A stretch of DNA of 64,000 bases from Arthrobacter sp. KBS0703 (lineage in GTDB: Bacteria > Actinomycetota > Actinomycetes > Actinomycetales > Micrococcaceae): NCBI RefSeq assembly GCF_002008315.2, contig NZ_MVDG02000001.1, positions 1,240,001 through 1,304,000 of the forward strand, read 5' to 3'. Under the pieces are notes generated by a model. The model searched no databases. It had not been told where the DNA came from and was given only the letters and a program-made list of their open reading frames with translations. The position numbers and the translations under genes are program-made. The stretch's first letter is position 1. Every line of letters starts with the position of its first letter. Below are positions 45,698-55,631 of the stretch, piece after piece.

Positions 45698-46453
45698 ATG
45701 TCAGGCCACTCCAAATGGGCAACGACCAAGCACAAGAAGGCCATCCTTGATAGCCGCCGGGCCAAGTCGTTCGCCAAGCTGATCAAGAACATTGAAGTTG
45801 CTGCCCGGATGGGCGGCCCGGACCTGGCCGGCAACCCCAGCCTGGAACTCGCTGTCACCAAGGCGAAGAAGACCTCAGTCCCCGCGGACAACATCGACCG
45901 TGCCATCAAGCGCGGCGCGGGCCTCACCGGCGAAGTCGTGGACTACACGGAAATCATGTACGAATGCCGCGGCCCGCAGGGTTCGGCGCTCCTGATCGAG
46001 TGCCTCACCGACAACAAGAACCGGGCAGCTTCCGAGGTCCGGCTGGCCATTTCCCGCAACGGCGGCACCATCGCCGATCCCGGTTCCGTCAGCTACCTCT
46101 TCTCCCGCAAGGGTGTGGTGACGCTGCCCAAGAACGGGCTCGGCGAGGACGACGTCCTGATGGCGGTGCTCGACGCCGGCGCCGAGGAAGTCAAGGACAA
46201 CGGCGACACCTTTGAAATCCACTCGGACCCGAAGGATCTGCAGGCTGTCCGCGATGCCCTCAAGGAAGCCGGGATCGAATACGACACCGACGAGGCCGAG
46301 TTCGTGCCCTCCATGGAGGTGCCGCTTGACCTGGATGCCGCCAAGAAGTTCATGAAGCTCGTGGACGCGCTGGAAGACCTCGACGATGTCCAGAACGTCT
46401 ACAGCAACGCCGACCTCAGCGACGAAGTGCAGGCCGCACTGGAAGCCGAGTGA
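45698..46453 (+). CDS. YebC/PmpR family regulatory protein
   Basis: A 251-residue TACO1/YebC protein with the N-terminal [20 protein letters not shown] block and the following three-domain architecture. Members have been described as DNA-binding regulators and more recently as factors that relieve ribosome stalling at proline stretches. It starts 3 bases after pdxT. The yebC-ruvC order is conserved in many bacteria. Confidence 0.95.
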   Translation: MSGHSKWATTKHKKAILDSRRAKSFAKLIKNIEVAARMGGPDLAGNPSLELAVTKAKKTSVPADNIDRAIKRGAGLTGEVVDYTEIMYECRGPQGSALLIECLTDNKNRAASEVRLAISRNGGTIADPGSVSYLFSRKGVVTLPKNGLGEDDVLMAVLDAGAEEVKDNGDTFEIHSDPKDLQAVRDALKEAGIEYDTDEAEFVPSMEVPLDLDAAKKFMKLVDALEDLDDVQNVYSNADLSDEVQAALEAE

Positions 46454-46487
46454 TCCTGCAGTCCTGTAGTGACTCTGAGGCCCGGCC

Positions 46488-47074
46488 TTGACCCTGCGCG
46501 TGTTGGGAGTCGACCCGGGCCTCACCCGTTGCGGCATCGGCGTGGTGGACGTCGAGAAGAACCGCCGCGCCACCATGGTGGCCGTCGGCGTGGTGGGCAC
46601 GTCCCCCGAGGAGTCGCTGGACCAGCGCCTGCTCGTCATAGCCCTCGCCATTGACGACTGGCTCGACCGCTACGAGCCGCACGTGCTCGCGGTGGAACGT
46701 GTTTTCTCCCAGCTGAACGTCAGCACGGTCATGGGTGTGGCGCAGGCTTCCGGCGTCGTCATCGCGGCAGCCGCCCGGCGCGGCATCCCGGTGGCGCTCC
46801 ACACGCCGTCGGAAGTCAAGGCGGCCGTCACCGGCAGCGGCAACTCAAACAAGGACGCCGTCACCAAACTCGTGACCAAGATCCTCCGCCTCGACGCACC
46901 GCCGCGTCCGGCGGACGCCGCCGACGCCCTGGCCCTTGCCATCACCCACGCCTGGCGGGCGGGCAGCGGAGCGGCCGTGGCCACCACCGGACCGGGATCG
47001 CTGTCTCTTATACACATCTGATGTGTATAAGAGACAGGGCCGACGCGGAGGCAAAGGCGCGCCGTGCGCGCTGA
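46488..47074 (+). CDS. ruvC: Holliday junction resolvase RuvC, 3' end interrupted by an adapter
   Basis: RuvC cuts Holliday junctions made during recombination. The first 171 residues are complete in the catalytic part: Asp9 (LGVDPGLTR), Glu70 (LAVERVF), Asp143 and Asp146 ([11 protein letters not shown]). The adapter at 47001-47037 follows. After it, a frame reading [11 protein letters not shown] and stopping at 47072-47074 looks like the native basic tail; it is shifted relative to the first part, so one or more bases at the junction are lost. TTG 46488 is the start. Confidence 0.9.
47001..47037. other. Nextera/Tn5 junction adapter with one base deleted (assembly artefact)
   Basis: The 19-base mosaic end is followed by its complement lacking the first A, giving 37 bases. 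It truncates RuvC after LSLIHI. Confidence 0.96.
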
Positions 47075-47154
47075 TTTTCCGCGGCCCTTGCTAGGGTATT
47101 CGTAGATATGTTCGGATAGTCGGTCTTTGCCGGCGGTAGTTCAGGAGCCCGGCC

Positions 47155-47799
47155 TTGATAAGTTTTCTCCGCGGAACCGTAGCGCACGTTGGCCTGTCCA
47201 CGGCCGTGATCGATCTCAACGGCGCCGGAATGAGCGTTAACGCCACACCGCAGACCCTCAGCAAGCTGCGCACCGGCGACGAAGGCAAGCTGTTCACGTC
47301 CCTGATCGTCCGCGAGGACTCGCTGACGCTGTTCGGCTTCGCCTCCGACGACGAACGGGAGGTCTTCGATGTCCTGCTCAGCGTCAGCGGCGTCGGCCCG
47401 CGGCTTGCGCTGGCCGTCCTGGCCGTCCACGATCCCGAAGCGATCCGCGTCGCGGCGCACACCGGTGACAGCAAGACATTCACCAAGGTCCCCGGCATCG
47501 GCCCGAAGGTAGCCGGCCGCATCGTCCTGGAGCTGGCCGGAAAACTCGTTCCGCACGGCACTCCGGCAGCTGCCGCCCCTGCCGCCTCGGCGGAATCGGT
47601 CTGGAAACCGCAGGTGGTGGCCGCCATGACCAGCCTCGGCTGGTCCGAGAAGGACGCCACGGGCAGCATCGACAAAGCACTGGCCGATTCACCCGACCTT
47701 GCGGACCAGGGAAATGTCGCCGAGATCCTGCGCACCACGCTGCGCTGGCTCGGCCAGGACGGTGCCCGCGCCGGCAACCGGGTAGGCAGCCGTGGCTGA
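47155..47799 (+). CDS. ruvA: Holliday junction branch migration protein RuvA
   Basis: A 214-residue protein. The N-terminal OB-fold starts [20 protein letters not shown], two helix-hairpin-helix units follow ([16 protein letters not shown] and [19 protein letters not shown]), and a flexible Ala/Pro linker leads to domain III ([15 protein letters not shown]). RuvA tetramers bind the junction and load RuvB. TTG start. It overlaps ruvB by 8 bases. Confidence 0.96.
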   Translation: MISFLRGTVAHVGLSTAVIDLNGAGMSVNATPQTLSKLRTGDEGKLFTSLIVREDSLTLFGFASDDEREVFDVLLSVSGVGPRLALAVLAVHDPEAIRVAAHTGDSKTFTKVPGIGPKVAGRIVLELAGKLVPHGTPAAAAPAASAESVWKPQVVAAMTSLGWSEKDATGSIDKALADSPDLADQGNVAEILRTTLRWLGQDGARAGNRVGSRG

Positions 47800-48892
47800 A
47801 CCGTCCCTCGTAGCCGGGGGAGAAGAGCCGGAGGAGCGGGCCATCGAGGCCGCCCTTCGGCCGAAGAACCTCCACGACTTCGTGGGACAGCACCGGGTCC
47901 GCAAGCAGCTCTCCCTCGTGCTGCAGGCATCCCGGATGCGGGGCCGCAGCGCGGACCACGTGCTCTTTTCCGGCCCGCCCGGTCTCGGTAAGACCACCCT
48001 CGCCATGATCGTCGCCGCGGAAATGAACGCGCCGCTGCGCATCAGCAGCGGCCCCGCCATCCAGCACGCCGGGGATCTCGCCGCCATTCTCTCCTCGCTC
48101 TCCGAAGGCGAGGTTCTCTTCCTCGACGAAATCCACCGGATGTCCCGCCCCGCCGAGGAAATGCTCTACATGGCGATGGAAGACTTCCGGGTGGACATTG
48201 TGGTGGGCAAGGGCGCGGGGGCAACGGCCATCCCGCTTGAGCTGCCGCCCTTCACGCTGGTCGGCGCCACCACCCGGGCCGGGCTGCTGCCGGGACCGCT
48301 GCGCGACCGCTTCGGTTTCACCGGGCACCTTGAGTTCTATTCGGTGGAGGAGCTCGAGCTCGTGCTGCGCAGATCGGCCGGGCTCCTTGACCTGAAGGTG
48401 AACTCGGCCGGATTCAGCGAAATCGCCGGCAGGTCCCGCGGTACGCCGCGTATCGCCAACAGGCTGCTGAGGCGGGTCAGGGACTGGGCCCTGGTGCACG
48501 GCATCGAACAGATCGACGCCCGGGCAGCGTCGGCCGCCCTGGACATGTACGAGGTGGACAAGCGCGGCCTGGACCGCCTGGACCGCGCCGTGCTGGAAGC
48601 GCTGATCACCAAGTTCGGCGGCGGACCCGTGGGACTGTCGACGCTGGCCATCGCCGTCGGGGAGGAACCGGAGACCGTGGAGACGGTGGCTGAGCCGTAC
48701 CTGGTCCGGGAAGGCCTGCTCGGGCGGACGCCCCGGGGCCGCATCGCCATGGCGCCGGCATGGACCCACCTGGGCTTCTCGGTTCCTCCCGGCGTGTTCG
48801 GGCAGGAACCGCTGGACGTGTTCGCTGTTGACGAACTCACCGGAGAGACGGGCGCAGAGACCGAATCGCAATGGATTCCGAACACCCACTAG
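47792..48892 (+). CDS. ruvB: Holliday junction helicase motor RuvB
   Basis: A 366-residue AAA+ ATPase. Walker A is [11 protein letters not shown], Walker B is LFLDEIHR, sensor 1 region is [11 protein letters not shown], and the arginine finger region follows in PLRDRFGF. The C-terminal winged helix contains [16 protein letters not shown]. It drives branch migration with RuvA. GTG start inside the ruvA end, so they are co-translated. Confidence 0.97.
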   Translation: MAEPSLVAGGEEPEERAIEAALRPKNLHDFVGQHRVRKQLSLVLQASRMRGRSADHVLFSGPPGLGKTTLAMIVAAEMNAPLRISSGPAIQHAGDLAAILSSLSEGEVLFLDEIHRMSRPAEEMLYMAMEDFRVDIVVGKGAGATAIPLELPPFTLVGATTRAGLLPGPLRDRFGFTGHLEFYSVEELELVLRRSAGLLDLKVNSAGFSEIAGRSRGTPRIANRLLRRVRDWALVHGIEQIDARAASAALDMYEVDKRGLDRLDRAVLEALITKFGGGPVGLSTLAIAVGEEPETVETVAEPYLVREGLLGRTPRGRIAMAPAWTHLGFSVPPGVFGQEPLDVFAVDELTGETGAETESQWIPNTH

Positions 48893-49064
48893 CACCGTTG
48901 CACGCGGTTTCCCTCTAGACTGGAAAGACGCTCGGCACCTCCGGGCTTTGTTTCCGTGGCTGGCGCCAGCCAGCCGTCTGTTGTCAGTCACGCGTGTGGC
49001 CCGACGCGGTGCAAAGCGGATGTTGCTGTCAACCAGCTACGCAAGTACAGAATGGAACTTCCCT

Positions 49065-49523
49065 GTGTTCGGACATATCACTGCCCAGGCCCAGCCGCAG
49101 GCCGGCGGCGGCATCGACATCATGACCATCCTGCTGTTCGTCATGCTCGGCATCTTCATCTTCATGATGTTCCGCCGGAACAAGAAGACTCAGCAGCAGC
49201 AGGCTTCGCTCCAGTCGCAGTTTGCGCCGGGGGTTGAGGTCATGACCAGCTTTGGCCTGTACGGGCGCATTGTGTCGATCGATGACGAAGACAACAAGGT
49301 TGTTCTGGAACTCTCACCCGGCAACCTGGCCACGGTCCACCGCCAAGCCGTCACCAAGATCGTGGAGCCCGCCGCCGACGAGGCGCACGCTGTGCCCGAT
49401 GACGCGTCGTCGCTGACGGCCGAGGAGCACGGAACCTCCGAGCTTGGAACTGCTTCCGCCGTTAGCGAGACGCCGGACGAAACCCTGAAGCGCCTCAATG
49501 ATGAGGGCAAGAAGGACATCTAG
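49065..49523 (+). CDS. yajC: Preprotein translocase subunit YajC
   Basis: A 152-residue single-pass membrane protein: IDIMTILLFVMLGIFIFMMF is the membrane segment, followed by RRNKKTQQQQASLQS and the YajC core GVEVMTSFGLYGRIVSID. The C-terminal third is acidic and variable. It associates with SecD and SecF, encoded next. The frame is open far upstream; GTG 49065 gives the usual short N-terminus, with ATG 49020 as the alternative. Confidence 0.9.
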   Translation: MFGHITAQAQPQAGGGIDIMTILLFVMLGIFIFMMFRRNKKTQQQQASLQSQFAPGVEVMTSFGLYGRIVSIDDEDNKVVLELSPGNLATVHRQAVTKIVEPAADEAHAVPDDASSLTAEEHGTSELGTASAVSETPDETLKRLNDEGKKDI

Positions 49524-49565
49524 TCCGCCGCGTCCCGCTGGGCACACCATCTACGGCTGCGGGCT

Positions 49566-49598
49566 GCCGCCGGTGCGGTTCATACCCGCACCGGCGGC
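49566..49598. terminator. Hairpin between yajC and secD
   Basis: A perfect 13-base stem (49566-49578 with 49586-49598) with a 7-base loop, then TTCTCC. It may attenuate read-through from yajC into secDF. Confidence 0.6.
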
Positions 49599-49626
49599 TT
49601 CTCCGTAATTAATAGAAAGATCGACA

Positions 49627-51384
49627 ATGGCACGAACTGGCCGCAATAAACCATCCCTCAGGGTGCTGGTCTGGCTTGGCGTAATTCTGGCTGTCCTGAC
49701 GGCCGTCCTTGCGGGCGGCACCATGGCCGGAAAGGCAAGCTGGGCTCCGAAGCTCGCGCTGGACCTTGAGGGCGGAACCCAGATGATCTTGGCACCCAAG
49801 GTCGAGGGTGGGTCCGACATCAACGAGGAACAGCTCAACCAGGCCGTGGCGATCATCCGCCAACGCGTGGACGGTTCCGGCGTCGCGGAAGCCGAAATCA
49901 GCACCCAGTCGGGCCGTAACGTGGTGGTTAGCCTCCCCGGAACGCCCTCTTCGGAGACCCGGGCCCTGATCCAGGCGTCCGCCGACATGAACTTCCGCCC
50001 GGTATTGGTCACCGGACCCGGCGCGGCTGTTCCCGCGGAATCCCGCACGCCGGCGGCGAAACTGCCCAAGCCGACGGCGAAGCCCGCGAACGCCAGCGAC
50101 TCCAACTGGATCACGGCGGACATCCAGAAGCAGTTCGAGGCACTCGACTGCGACAAGCCGGCGCAGGACAAGCAGCAGCGCTCGGATCCGGCCAAGCCGC
50201 TGGTGACCTGTGAGCGCGCTACCGCCCAGACCCCGGCCATCAAGTACATCCTTGGTCCCGTGGAGGTCAAAGGCGTGGACATCCAGGGGTCGACGTTCCA
50301 GCTCCAGCAGGGCGCCCACGGCGCCGTCACCAACGAGTGGGCCGTCAACATCCAGTTCAACGGTGAAGGTACGGCCAAGTTCAAGACCGTCACCGAGCGC
50401 CTGAACCAGTTCTACGTCGCTGCCGGGGGCGAAACCGGCACGGACCCGAAGTCGCAGTTCGCCATCGTCCTGGACGACAAGGTCATCTCAGCGCCCCGGT
50501 CCCAGGCGGTCATCACCGACGGCCGCCCGCAGATCACCGGCGGATTTACCGAGCAGTCGGCCAAGGCCCTGTCCGATCAGCTGCGTTTTGGTGCGCTGCC
50601 GATCAGCTTCGACATCCAGAGCGAGCAGCAGATCTCGGCGACCCTCGGCGGCGAGCAGCTCCGCATGGGCCTGCTTGCAGGCCTGATCGGACTCCTGCTG
50701 GTGGTGGTGTATTCCCTGTTCCAGTACCGTGCCCTCGGCTTCGTCACCATCGCATCCCTCGTGGTTGCCGGTGCCCTGACCTACCTGGCCATCGCCATCC
50801 TGGGCTGGACGGAGAACTACCGCCTGTCCCTGGCCGGCGTGGCCGGCATCATCGTTTCCATCGGCCAGACAGCGGACTCGTTCATCGTGTACTTCGAACG
50901 CATCCGCGACGAACTCCGGGAAGGCCGCGGCCTCGTCTCGGCCGTCGAGAACGGCTGGAAGCGGGCCAAGCGAACGGTCCTGGCTTCCAAGGCCGTCAAC
51001 CTGCTTGCCGCCCTGGTGCTCTATTTCGTGGCCGTGGGCAACGTGCGGGGCTTTGCCTTCACGCTGGGCCTGACCGCGCTTGCCGACCTCATGGTCGTGT
51101 TCACGTTCACGCACCCCATGCTGCGGCTGCTGGCCCGCACCCGGTTCTTCGGTGAAGGCCACAAGTTCTCGGGCCTCGACCCCGCGAGCCTCGGCGCGGT
51201 GCCGCTCTACCGCGGCGCCGGCAGGCTCCGCACACCGGAGGACAAGCCGTCCCTGGTGCGCACAAAGAACAAGGGTGCCGCTGCTGAAGCGGAGCGCAGG
51301 ATGACCATCGCTGAACGCCGCCGCGCGGAGCAGCAGGAGCAGCTCGCGGGTTCCTCCAAGGGCCCGGCCAAGGAGGGCAAGTAA
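49627..51384 (+). CDS. secD: Protein translocase subunit SecD
   Basis: A 585-residue membrane protein with an N-terminal membrane segment, a large extracytoplasmic P1 region opening LALDLEGGTQMILAP, and five more membrane segments at the C-terminus including SIGQTADSFIVYFERIRDEL. SecDF uses the proton gradient to pull secreted proteins through SecYEG. A Pro/Lys-rich insertion lies in the middle of P1. Its stop overlaps the secF start by one base (TAATG). Confidence 0.96.
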   Translation: MARTGRNKPSLRVLVWLGVILAVLTAVLAGGTMAGKASWAPKLALDLEGGTQMILAPKVEGGSDINEEQLNQAVAIIRQRVDGSGVAEAEISTQSGRNVVVSLPGTPSSETRALIQASADMNFRPVLVTGPGAAVPAESRTPAAKLPKPTAKPANASDSNWITADIQKQFEALDCDKPAQDKQQRSDPAKPLVTCERATAQTPAIKYILGPVEVKGVDIQGSTFQLQQGAHGAVTNEWAVNIQFNGEGTAKFKTVTERLNQFYVAAGGETGTDPKSQFAIVLDDKVISAPRSQAVITDGRPQITGGFTEQSAKALSDQLRFGALPISFDIQSEQQISATLGGEQLRMGLLAGLIGLLLVVVYSLFQYRALGFVTIASLVVAGALTYLAIAILGWTENYRLSLAGVAGIIVSIGQTADSFIVYFERIRDELREGRGLVSAVENGWKRAKRTVLASKAVNLLAALVLYFVAVGNVRGFAFTLGLTALADLMVVFTFTHPMLRLLARTRFFGEGHKFSGLDPASLGAVPLYRGAGRLRTPEDKPSLVRTKNKGAAAEAERRMTIAERRRAEQQEQLAGSSKGPAKEGK

Positions 51385-52415
51385 TGTCCAGTTTTGCGAA
51401 ATTCGGTAACGAGCTCTACACGGGCAGGCGTTCCTACGACTTCGTCGGCAAGAAGAAGCTCTGGTTCCTCATTGCCGCCGTCGCCGTGGCCCTGTCCATC
51501 CTGATTCCGGTGGCCAAGGGCGGGTTCAACCTCGGCATTGAATTCCGCGGCGGCTCCGAGTTCACCGTCTCCAACGTCAAGACCACGGACGCGACACTGG
51601 GCGAGAAGGCTGTGCACGACGTCGTGGCCGGAAGCGTTCCGCGTGTGGCGAACGTCGCCGGCACCACCATGCGGATCCAGACGGACAAGCTCACGGACGA
51701 CGAGACCATCAAGATCAAGGAACGACTGACCACGGCCTACGGCGTCACCGACAACGAGGTGACCTCCACCTTCGTGGGGCCGACCTGGGGTGCGGACGTC
51801 ACCAAGCAGGCCCTCATCGGGCTGGTGGTCTTCGTGGCCCTGGCGACGGTCCTGATGGCGCTGTACTTCCGGACCTGGAAGATGTCGCTGTCCGCGATTG
51901 CGGGCATGCTGGTGACGATGTTCATCACGGCCGGCGTTTACGCGCTGAGTGATTTCGAGGTCACGCCCTCGGCGATCATCGGATTCCTGACCGTGCTGAG
52001 CTATTCGCTGTACGACACCGTGGTGGTGTTCGACAAGATCCGTGAGAACACGGCGGATCTCGACTCGTCCACCCGCCGCACGTTCGGCGAAGAGGTCAAC
52101 CTGGCCGTCAACCAGACCCTGGTCCGGTCCATCAACACCATGATGGTGGCCATCCTGCCCGTGGGAGCGATCCTGTTCATCGGGGCCGGCCTGCTCGGTG
52201 CAGGCACCCTGCGCGACCTCTCGTTGGCCCTCTTCGTGGGAATCCTCATCGGCACCGCGGCAACGATCTTCGTCGCTGCGCCCATGTACGCCTGGCTGCG
52301 GCAGAACGAACCGGGCCTGGTCCTGTCTCTTATACACATCTAGATGTGTATAAGAGACAGCCGCGCGGACAGCGCCGCCAAGGACGCGGCCGCCGCGCAG
52401 CCCGCACAGGCCTAG
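51384..52415 (+). CDS. secF: Protein translocase subunit SecF, 3' end interrupted by an adapter
   Basis: SecF has six membrane segments and pairs with SecD. Visible parts are FNLGIEFRGGSEFTV, the middle domain, and FLTVLSYSLYDTVVVFDKIR in segment four. The first 313 codons are intact. The adapter at 52323-52360 then introduces a stop. After it, RADSAAKDAAAAQPAQA in the same overall frame ends at TAG 52413-52415, so the native C-terminal tail is preserved except for a few bases at the junction. Confidence 0.93.
52323..52360. other. Nextera/Tn5 junction adapter (assembly artefact)
   Basis: The exact 38-base mosaic-end palindrome lies near the 3' end of secF. Confidence 0.97.
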
Positions 52416-52426
52416 CAGGCACCGCC

Positions 52427-52467
52427 AAAGGCCGGATGCCGTCATCATGACGGCATCCGGCCTTTTT
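52427..52467 (+). terminator. Rho-independent terminator after secF
   Basis: A perfect 18-base stem (52427-52444 with 52448-52465), a 3-base loop, and a run of five T. It is the clearest terminator in the window and ends the yajC-secDF unit. Confidence 0.93.
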
Positions 52468-52564
52468 GCGTCGGGGCGCCGGCCATCGGACGGAGCCGGT
52501 TATCGAACAGGCCCGCGGCGGGAATAGACTGGGATAATTAAACGGGTTGATGAGGGGTGCTTCA

Positions 52565-54958
52565 TTGGAAGAGGGTTCGACGTCGGCTCCAGCAGCAGCC
52601 GGGGACAACAGTCCGGGCCAGGGTCCGCAGACTGGTCTGGTTGCTGACGGACGCCCCGCGCCGGGCGTTCCCGTGGACAACTCGGGTGTCCGGCCCACCT
52701 TCCCGGGCAGGCGTGAGCGCACGCGGTCGCGGCTGGCGAGGCTGACAGGCCGGAGCACCGCCACCTATTCGCCCATCCTTGAGCCATTGCTGCGGACTGT
52801 ACGGGCGAACAACCCCAAAGAGGACTTCGACCTGATCCAGCGTGCCTTCGTGGTCGCGGAACAGAGCCACCGGGGCCAAAAGCGCAAGAGCGGCGACCCC
52901 TACATCACCCACCCCGTGGCTGTGGCGACCATCCTTGCGGAGCTGGGGCTTAGCGGGACCACGCTGGCGGCGGCGCTGCTCCACGATACCGTCGAGGACA
53001 CCCCCTACACCCTGGCGGACCTGAAGGCGGACTTCGGTCCGGAAGTTGCCATGCTCGTGGACGGCGTGACCAAGCTGGACAAGGTCAGCTTCGGCGAAGC
53101 CGCCCAGTCCGAGACGGTCCGCAAGATGGTCGTGGCCATGGCCAAGGACATCCGGGTCCTTATGATCAAGCTGGCGGACCGGCTGCACAACGCCAGGACG
53201 TGGCGCTTCGTTTCCGCGGAGTCGTCGGCCCGCAAGGCCCGGGAAACCCTCGAGATCTTCGCGCCGCTGGCCCACCGGCTCGGCATGAACACCATCAAAT
53301 GGGAGCTGGAGGACCTTTCCTTCGCCGCGCTCTACCCCAAGGTGTACGAGGAAATCGTGCGGATGGTGGGCGACCGGACACCGGAACGCGAAAAGAGCCT
53401 CAGCGTCATCCGGAACCAGATTGCCGATGACCTGCGCACGGCGCGCATCAAGGCGACGATCACCGGCCGGCCCAAGCACTACTACTCGATCTACCAGAAG
53501 ATGATCGTCCGGGACAAGGACTTCGACGACATCAACGACCTCATGGGCGTGCGCGTCCTGGTGGACTCTGTCCGTGACTGTTATGCGGCCCTGGGCACGC
53601 TGCATTCGCGGTGGAACCCCCTGCCGGGGCGGTTCAAGGACTACATCGCCATGCCGAAGTTCAACATGTACCAGTCCCTGCACACCACGGTGATCGGGCC
53701 GGGCGGCAAGCCGGTGGAGATCCAGATCCGCACGCATGAGATGCACCGGCGCGCGGAGTACGGCGTGGCAGCCCACTGGAAGTACAAGGACCAGCCGAAC
53801 CGCACCGCCACCGGCCCCGGCAGCCCGCGCGACGGCGACATGGGCTGGCTCCGCTCCCTGGTGGACTGGCAGCAGGAAACGTCCGATCCCGGTGAATTCC
53901 TCGATTCGCTCCGGTTTGAAATCAACGCCCGGGAAGTCTTCGTGTTCACGCCCAAGGGCGAGGTCATGGCGCTTCCGGCAGGCTCCACGCCGGTGGACTT
54001 TGCGTATGCGGTGCACACCGAGGTGGGCCACCGCACCATCGGGGCCAGGGTCAACGGAAAGCTGGTCCCGCTCAACAGCGAGCTCAACCACGGCGACTGG
54101 GTGGAGATCTTCACCTCCAAAGCCGAAGGGGCGGGCCCGAGCCAGGACTGGCAGCACTTCGTCAAGAGCGCCCGTGCGCGGAACAAGATCCGCCAGTGGT
54201 TCAGCAAGGAACGGCGCGAAGAGGCGATCGACCGCGGCAAGGAGCTGCTGACCCGCGCCATGCGGAAGCAGAACCTCCCGCTGCAGCGCCTGATGACCCA
54301 TGACGCCCTCGCCGCCGTTGCCGAGGACTTCAAGTACGTTGACATCTCCGGTCTCTACGCCGGTGTCGGAGACGGGCACACGTCTGCCCAGTCCGTCATG
54401 GAAAAGCTCATCGAGAGCCTGGGCGGAAACGAAACCCCCGACGACGACCTCACCGAAGTCAGCATTCCCACCCAGGTCAGCAAGGCCCGCTTCTCGGACT
54501 CCGGAGTGGTGGTCCGCGGCGTGGGCGACGTCTGGGTCAAGCTGGCTCGTTGCTGCACACCCGTACCGCCGGACCCCATCCTCGGCTTCGTTACGCGAGG
54601 CTCGGGCGTCTCCGTGCACCGGACCGACTGCACCAATGTTTCCGGCCTGAAGGACCAGCCGGACAGGATCGTCGACGTCGACTGGGCGCCGACGCAGTCG
54701 AGCGTGTTCCTCGTGGAGATCCAGGTGGAGGCGCTGGATCGGAAATCCCTGCTGTCCGATGTCACCCGGGTCCTCTCCGAGAACCACGTCAACATCCTCG
54801 CCGCAAGCGTTCATACGTCGACCGACCGAGTTGCCATCTCAAAGTTTGCCTTCGAGATGGGCGACCCCAAGTACCTGAGCCACGTGCTCAGTGCCGTCCG
54901 GAGAATCGACGGTGTGTTCGACGTCTACCGGACCACGGGCAACCGCCGGCGGAGCTAG
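52565..54958 (+). CDS. relA: Bifunctional (p)ppGpp synthetase/hydrolase Rel
   Basis: A 797-residue RelA/SpoT homologue. The hydrolase domain has an intact HD core ([28 protein letters not shown]). The synthetase has [22 protein letters not shown] and [17 protein letters not shown] ([20 protein letters not shown]), a zinc-finger/RIS region ([13 protein letters not shown]) and a C-terminal ACT domain complete it. It controls the stringent response. TTG 52565 fits GAGGGG seven bases upstream; ATG 52550 is an alternative. The first 60 residues are unconserved. Confidence 0.96.
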   Translation: MEEGSTSAPAAAGDNSPGQGPQTGLVADGRPAPGVPVDNSGVRPTFPGRRERTRSRLARLTGRSTATYSPILEPLLRTVRANNPKEDFDLIQRAFVVAEQSHRGQKRKSGDPYITHPVAVATILAELGLSGTTLAAALLHDTVEDTPYTLADLKADFGPEVAMLVDGVTKLDKVSFGEAAQSETVRKMVVAMAKDIRVLMIKLADRLHNARTWRFVSAESSARKARETLEIFAPLAHRLGMNTIKWELEDLSFAALYPKVYEEIVRMVGDRTPEREKSLSVIRNQIADDLRTARIKATITGRPKHYYSIYQKMIVRDKDFDDINDLMGVRVLVDSVRDCYAALGTLHSRWNPLPGRFKDYIAMPKFNMYQSLHTTVIGPGGKPVEIQIRTHEMHRRAEYGVAAHWKYKDQPNRTATGPGSPRDGDMGWLRSLVDWQQETSDPGEFLDSLRFEINAREVFVFTPKGEVMALPAGSTPVDFAYAVHTEVGHRTIGARVNGKLVPLNSELNHGDWVEIFTSKAEGAGPSQDWQHFVKSARARNKIRQWFSKERREEAIDRGKELLTRAMRKQNLPLQRLMTHDALAAVAEDFKYVDISGLYAGVGDGHTSAQSVMEKLIESLGGNETPDDDLTEVSIPTQVSKARFSDSGVVVRGVGDVWVKLARCCTPVPPDPILGFVTRGSGVSVHRTDCTNVSGLKDQPDRIVDVDWAPTQSSVFLVEIQVEALDRKSLLSDVTRVLSENHVNILAASVHTSTDRVAISKFAFEMGDPKYLSHVLSAVRRIDGVFDVYRTTGNRRRS

Positions 54959-55543
54959 CAGGGCGAGTTTCTCGAGCGCCGCGTTCTTGTGGGGCAGCCG
55001 GGGCGTCGCTTCCACGGCCAAGGTCAGGAGCCGTAGCCGGACATCGAGTTCGGGTCTGTCCAGCAGCTGCCGCAGGGCCGGTACGGCGCGTTCGGCCTCC
55101 ACGTGCAGGGCAATGTCCAAGGCAGTCCGCAGGGGGCTGGAGACCATCAACCCGCCAAGGCTCACGACGTCGAACGGGCCGAGCCGGACCTCGTGGAGCG
55201 TGCACCCCCTGGTGGACCGGAGGCTGGAGATCCGGCGTTTGGTGTCCACGAGCAGCGCGAGGCGGTCCGGCTCGCGCGCGCAGCCGTAGATCCAGGCGGC
55301 CGTCATGCGCCCGGCCACGACCCGCTGCCGGATCGCCGGCGGCACGGCAAACGCGGCAGCGCGGGCCCTCAGCTGCGGGGACGCCGCCATTCCGGGAACG
55401 GTGTAGCCGTGCTGGTAGAGCTGGGCCAGCACGCCGTCGGCCGCCATGGACTGCAGTTCCGGCCAGGAAAACAACGGGCCCGGGGCGTAGAGGTCCAGAA
55501 GGTGCGCGGGGGAGTCGGGGGCGCGCCCGGAAATTGAGGCCAT
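54839..55543 (-). CDS. AbiEi/DUF559-related protein of unknown function
   Basis: A 234-residue protein. The central part ([20 protein letters not shown] then [13 protein letters not shown]) resembles the middle domain of AbiEi-type antitoxins and DUF559-family proteins, with an N-terminal helical region that could bind DNA. No toxin partner gene is adjacent and no nuclease domain is present. Its last 40 codons overlap the relA 3' end on the opposite strand by 120 bases; the true stop could be earlier only if the sequence were wrong. Confidence 0.6.
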   Translation of the reverse strand: MASISGRAPDSPAHLLDLYAPGPLFSWPELQSMAADGVLAQLYQHGYTVPGMAASPQLRARAAAFAVPPAIRQRVVAGRMTAAWIYGCAREPDRLALLVDTKRRISSLRSTRGCTLHEVRLGPFDVVSLGGLMVSSPLRTALDIALHVEAERAVPALRQLLDRPELDVRLRLLTLAVEATPRLPHKNAALEKLALLAPPAVARGPVDVEHTVDSPDGTEHVAQVLGVAHLEGKL

Positions 55544-55631
55544 TCAGCCATCCTGCCGGAACGGCTCGAAACGAGTACAGGCCCCGCCCCGGCTATGTGG
55601 ATAACCGGTACGGGGCCTGCAGGTGTCCTGG

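Noticed and set aside
54839..55543. AbiE-type toxin-antitoxin module
   Set aside because: Only a weakly AbiEi-like protein is present; no nucleotidyltransferase toxin gene is adjacent.
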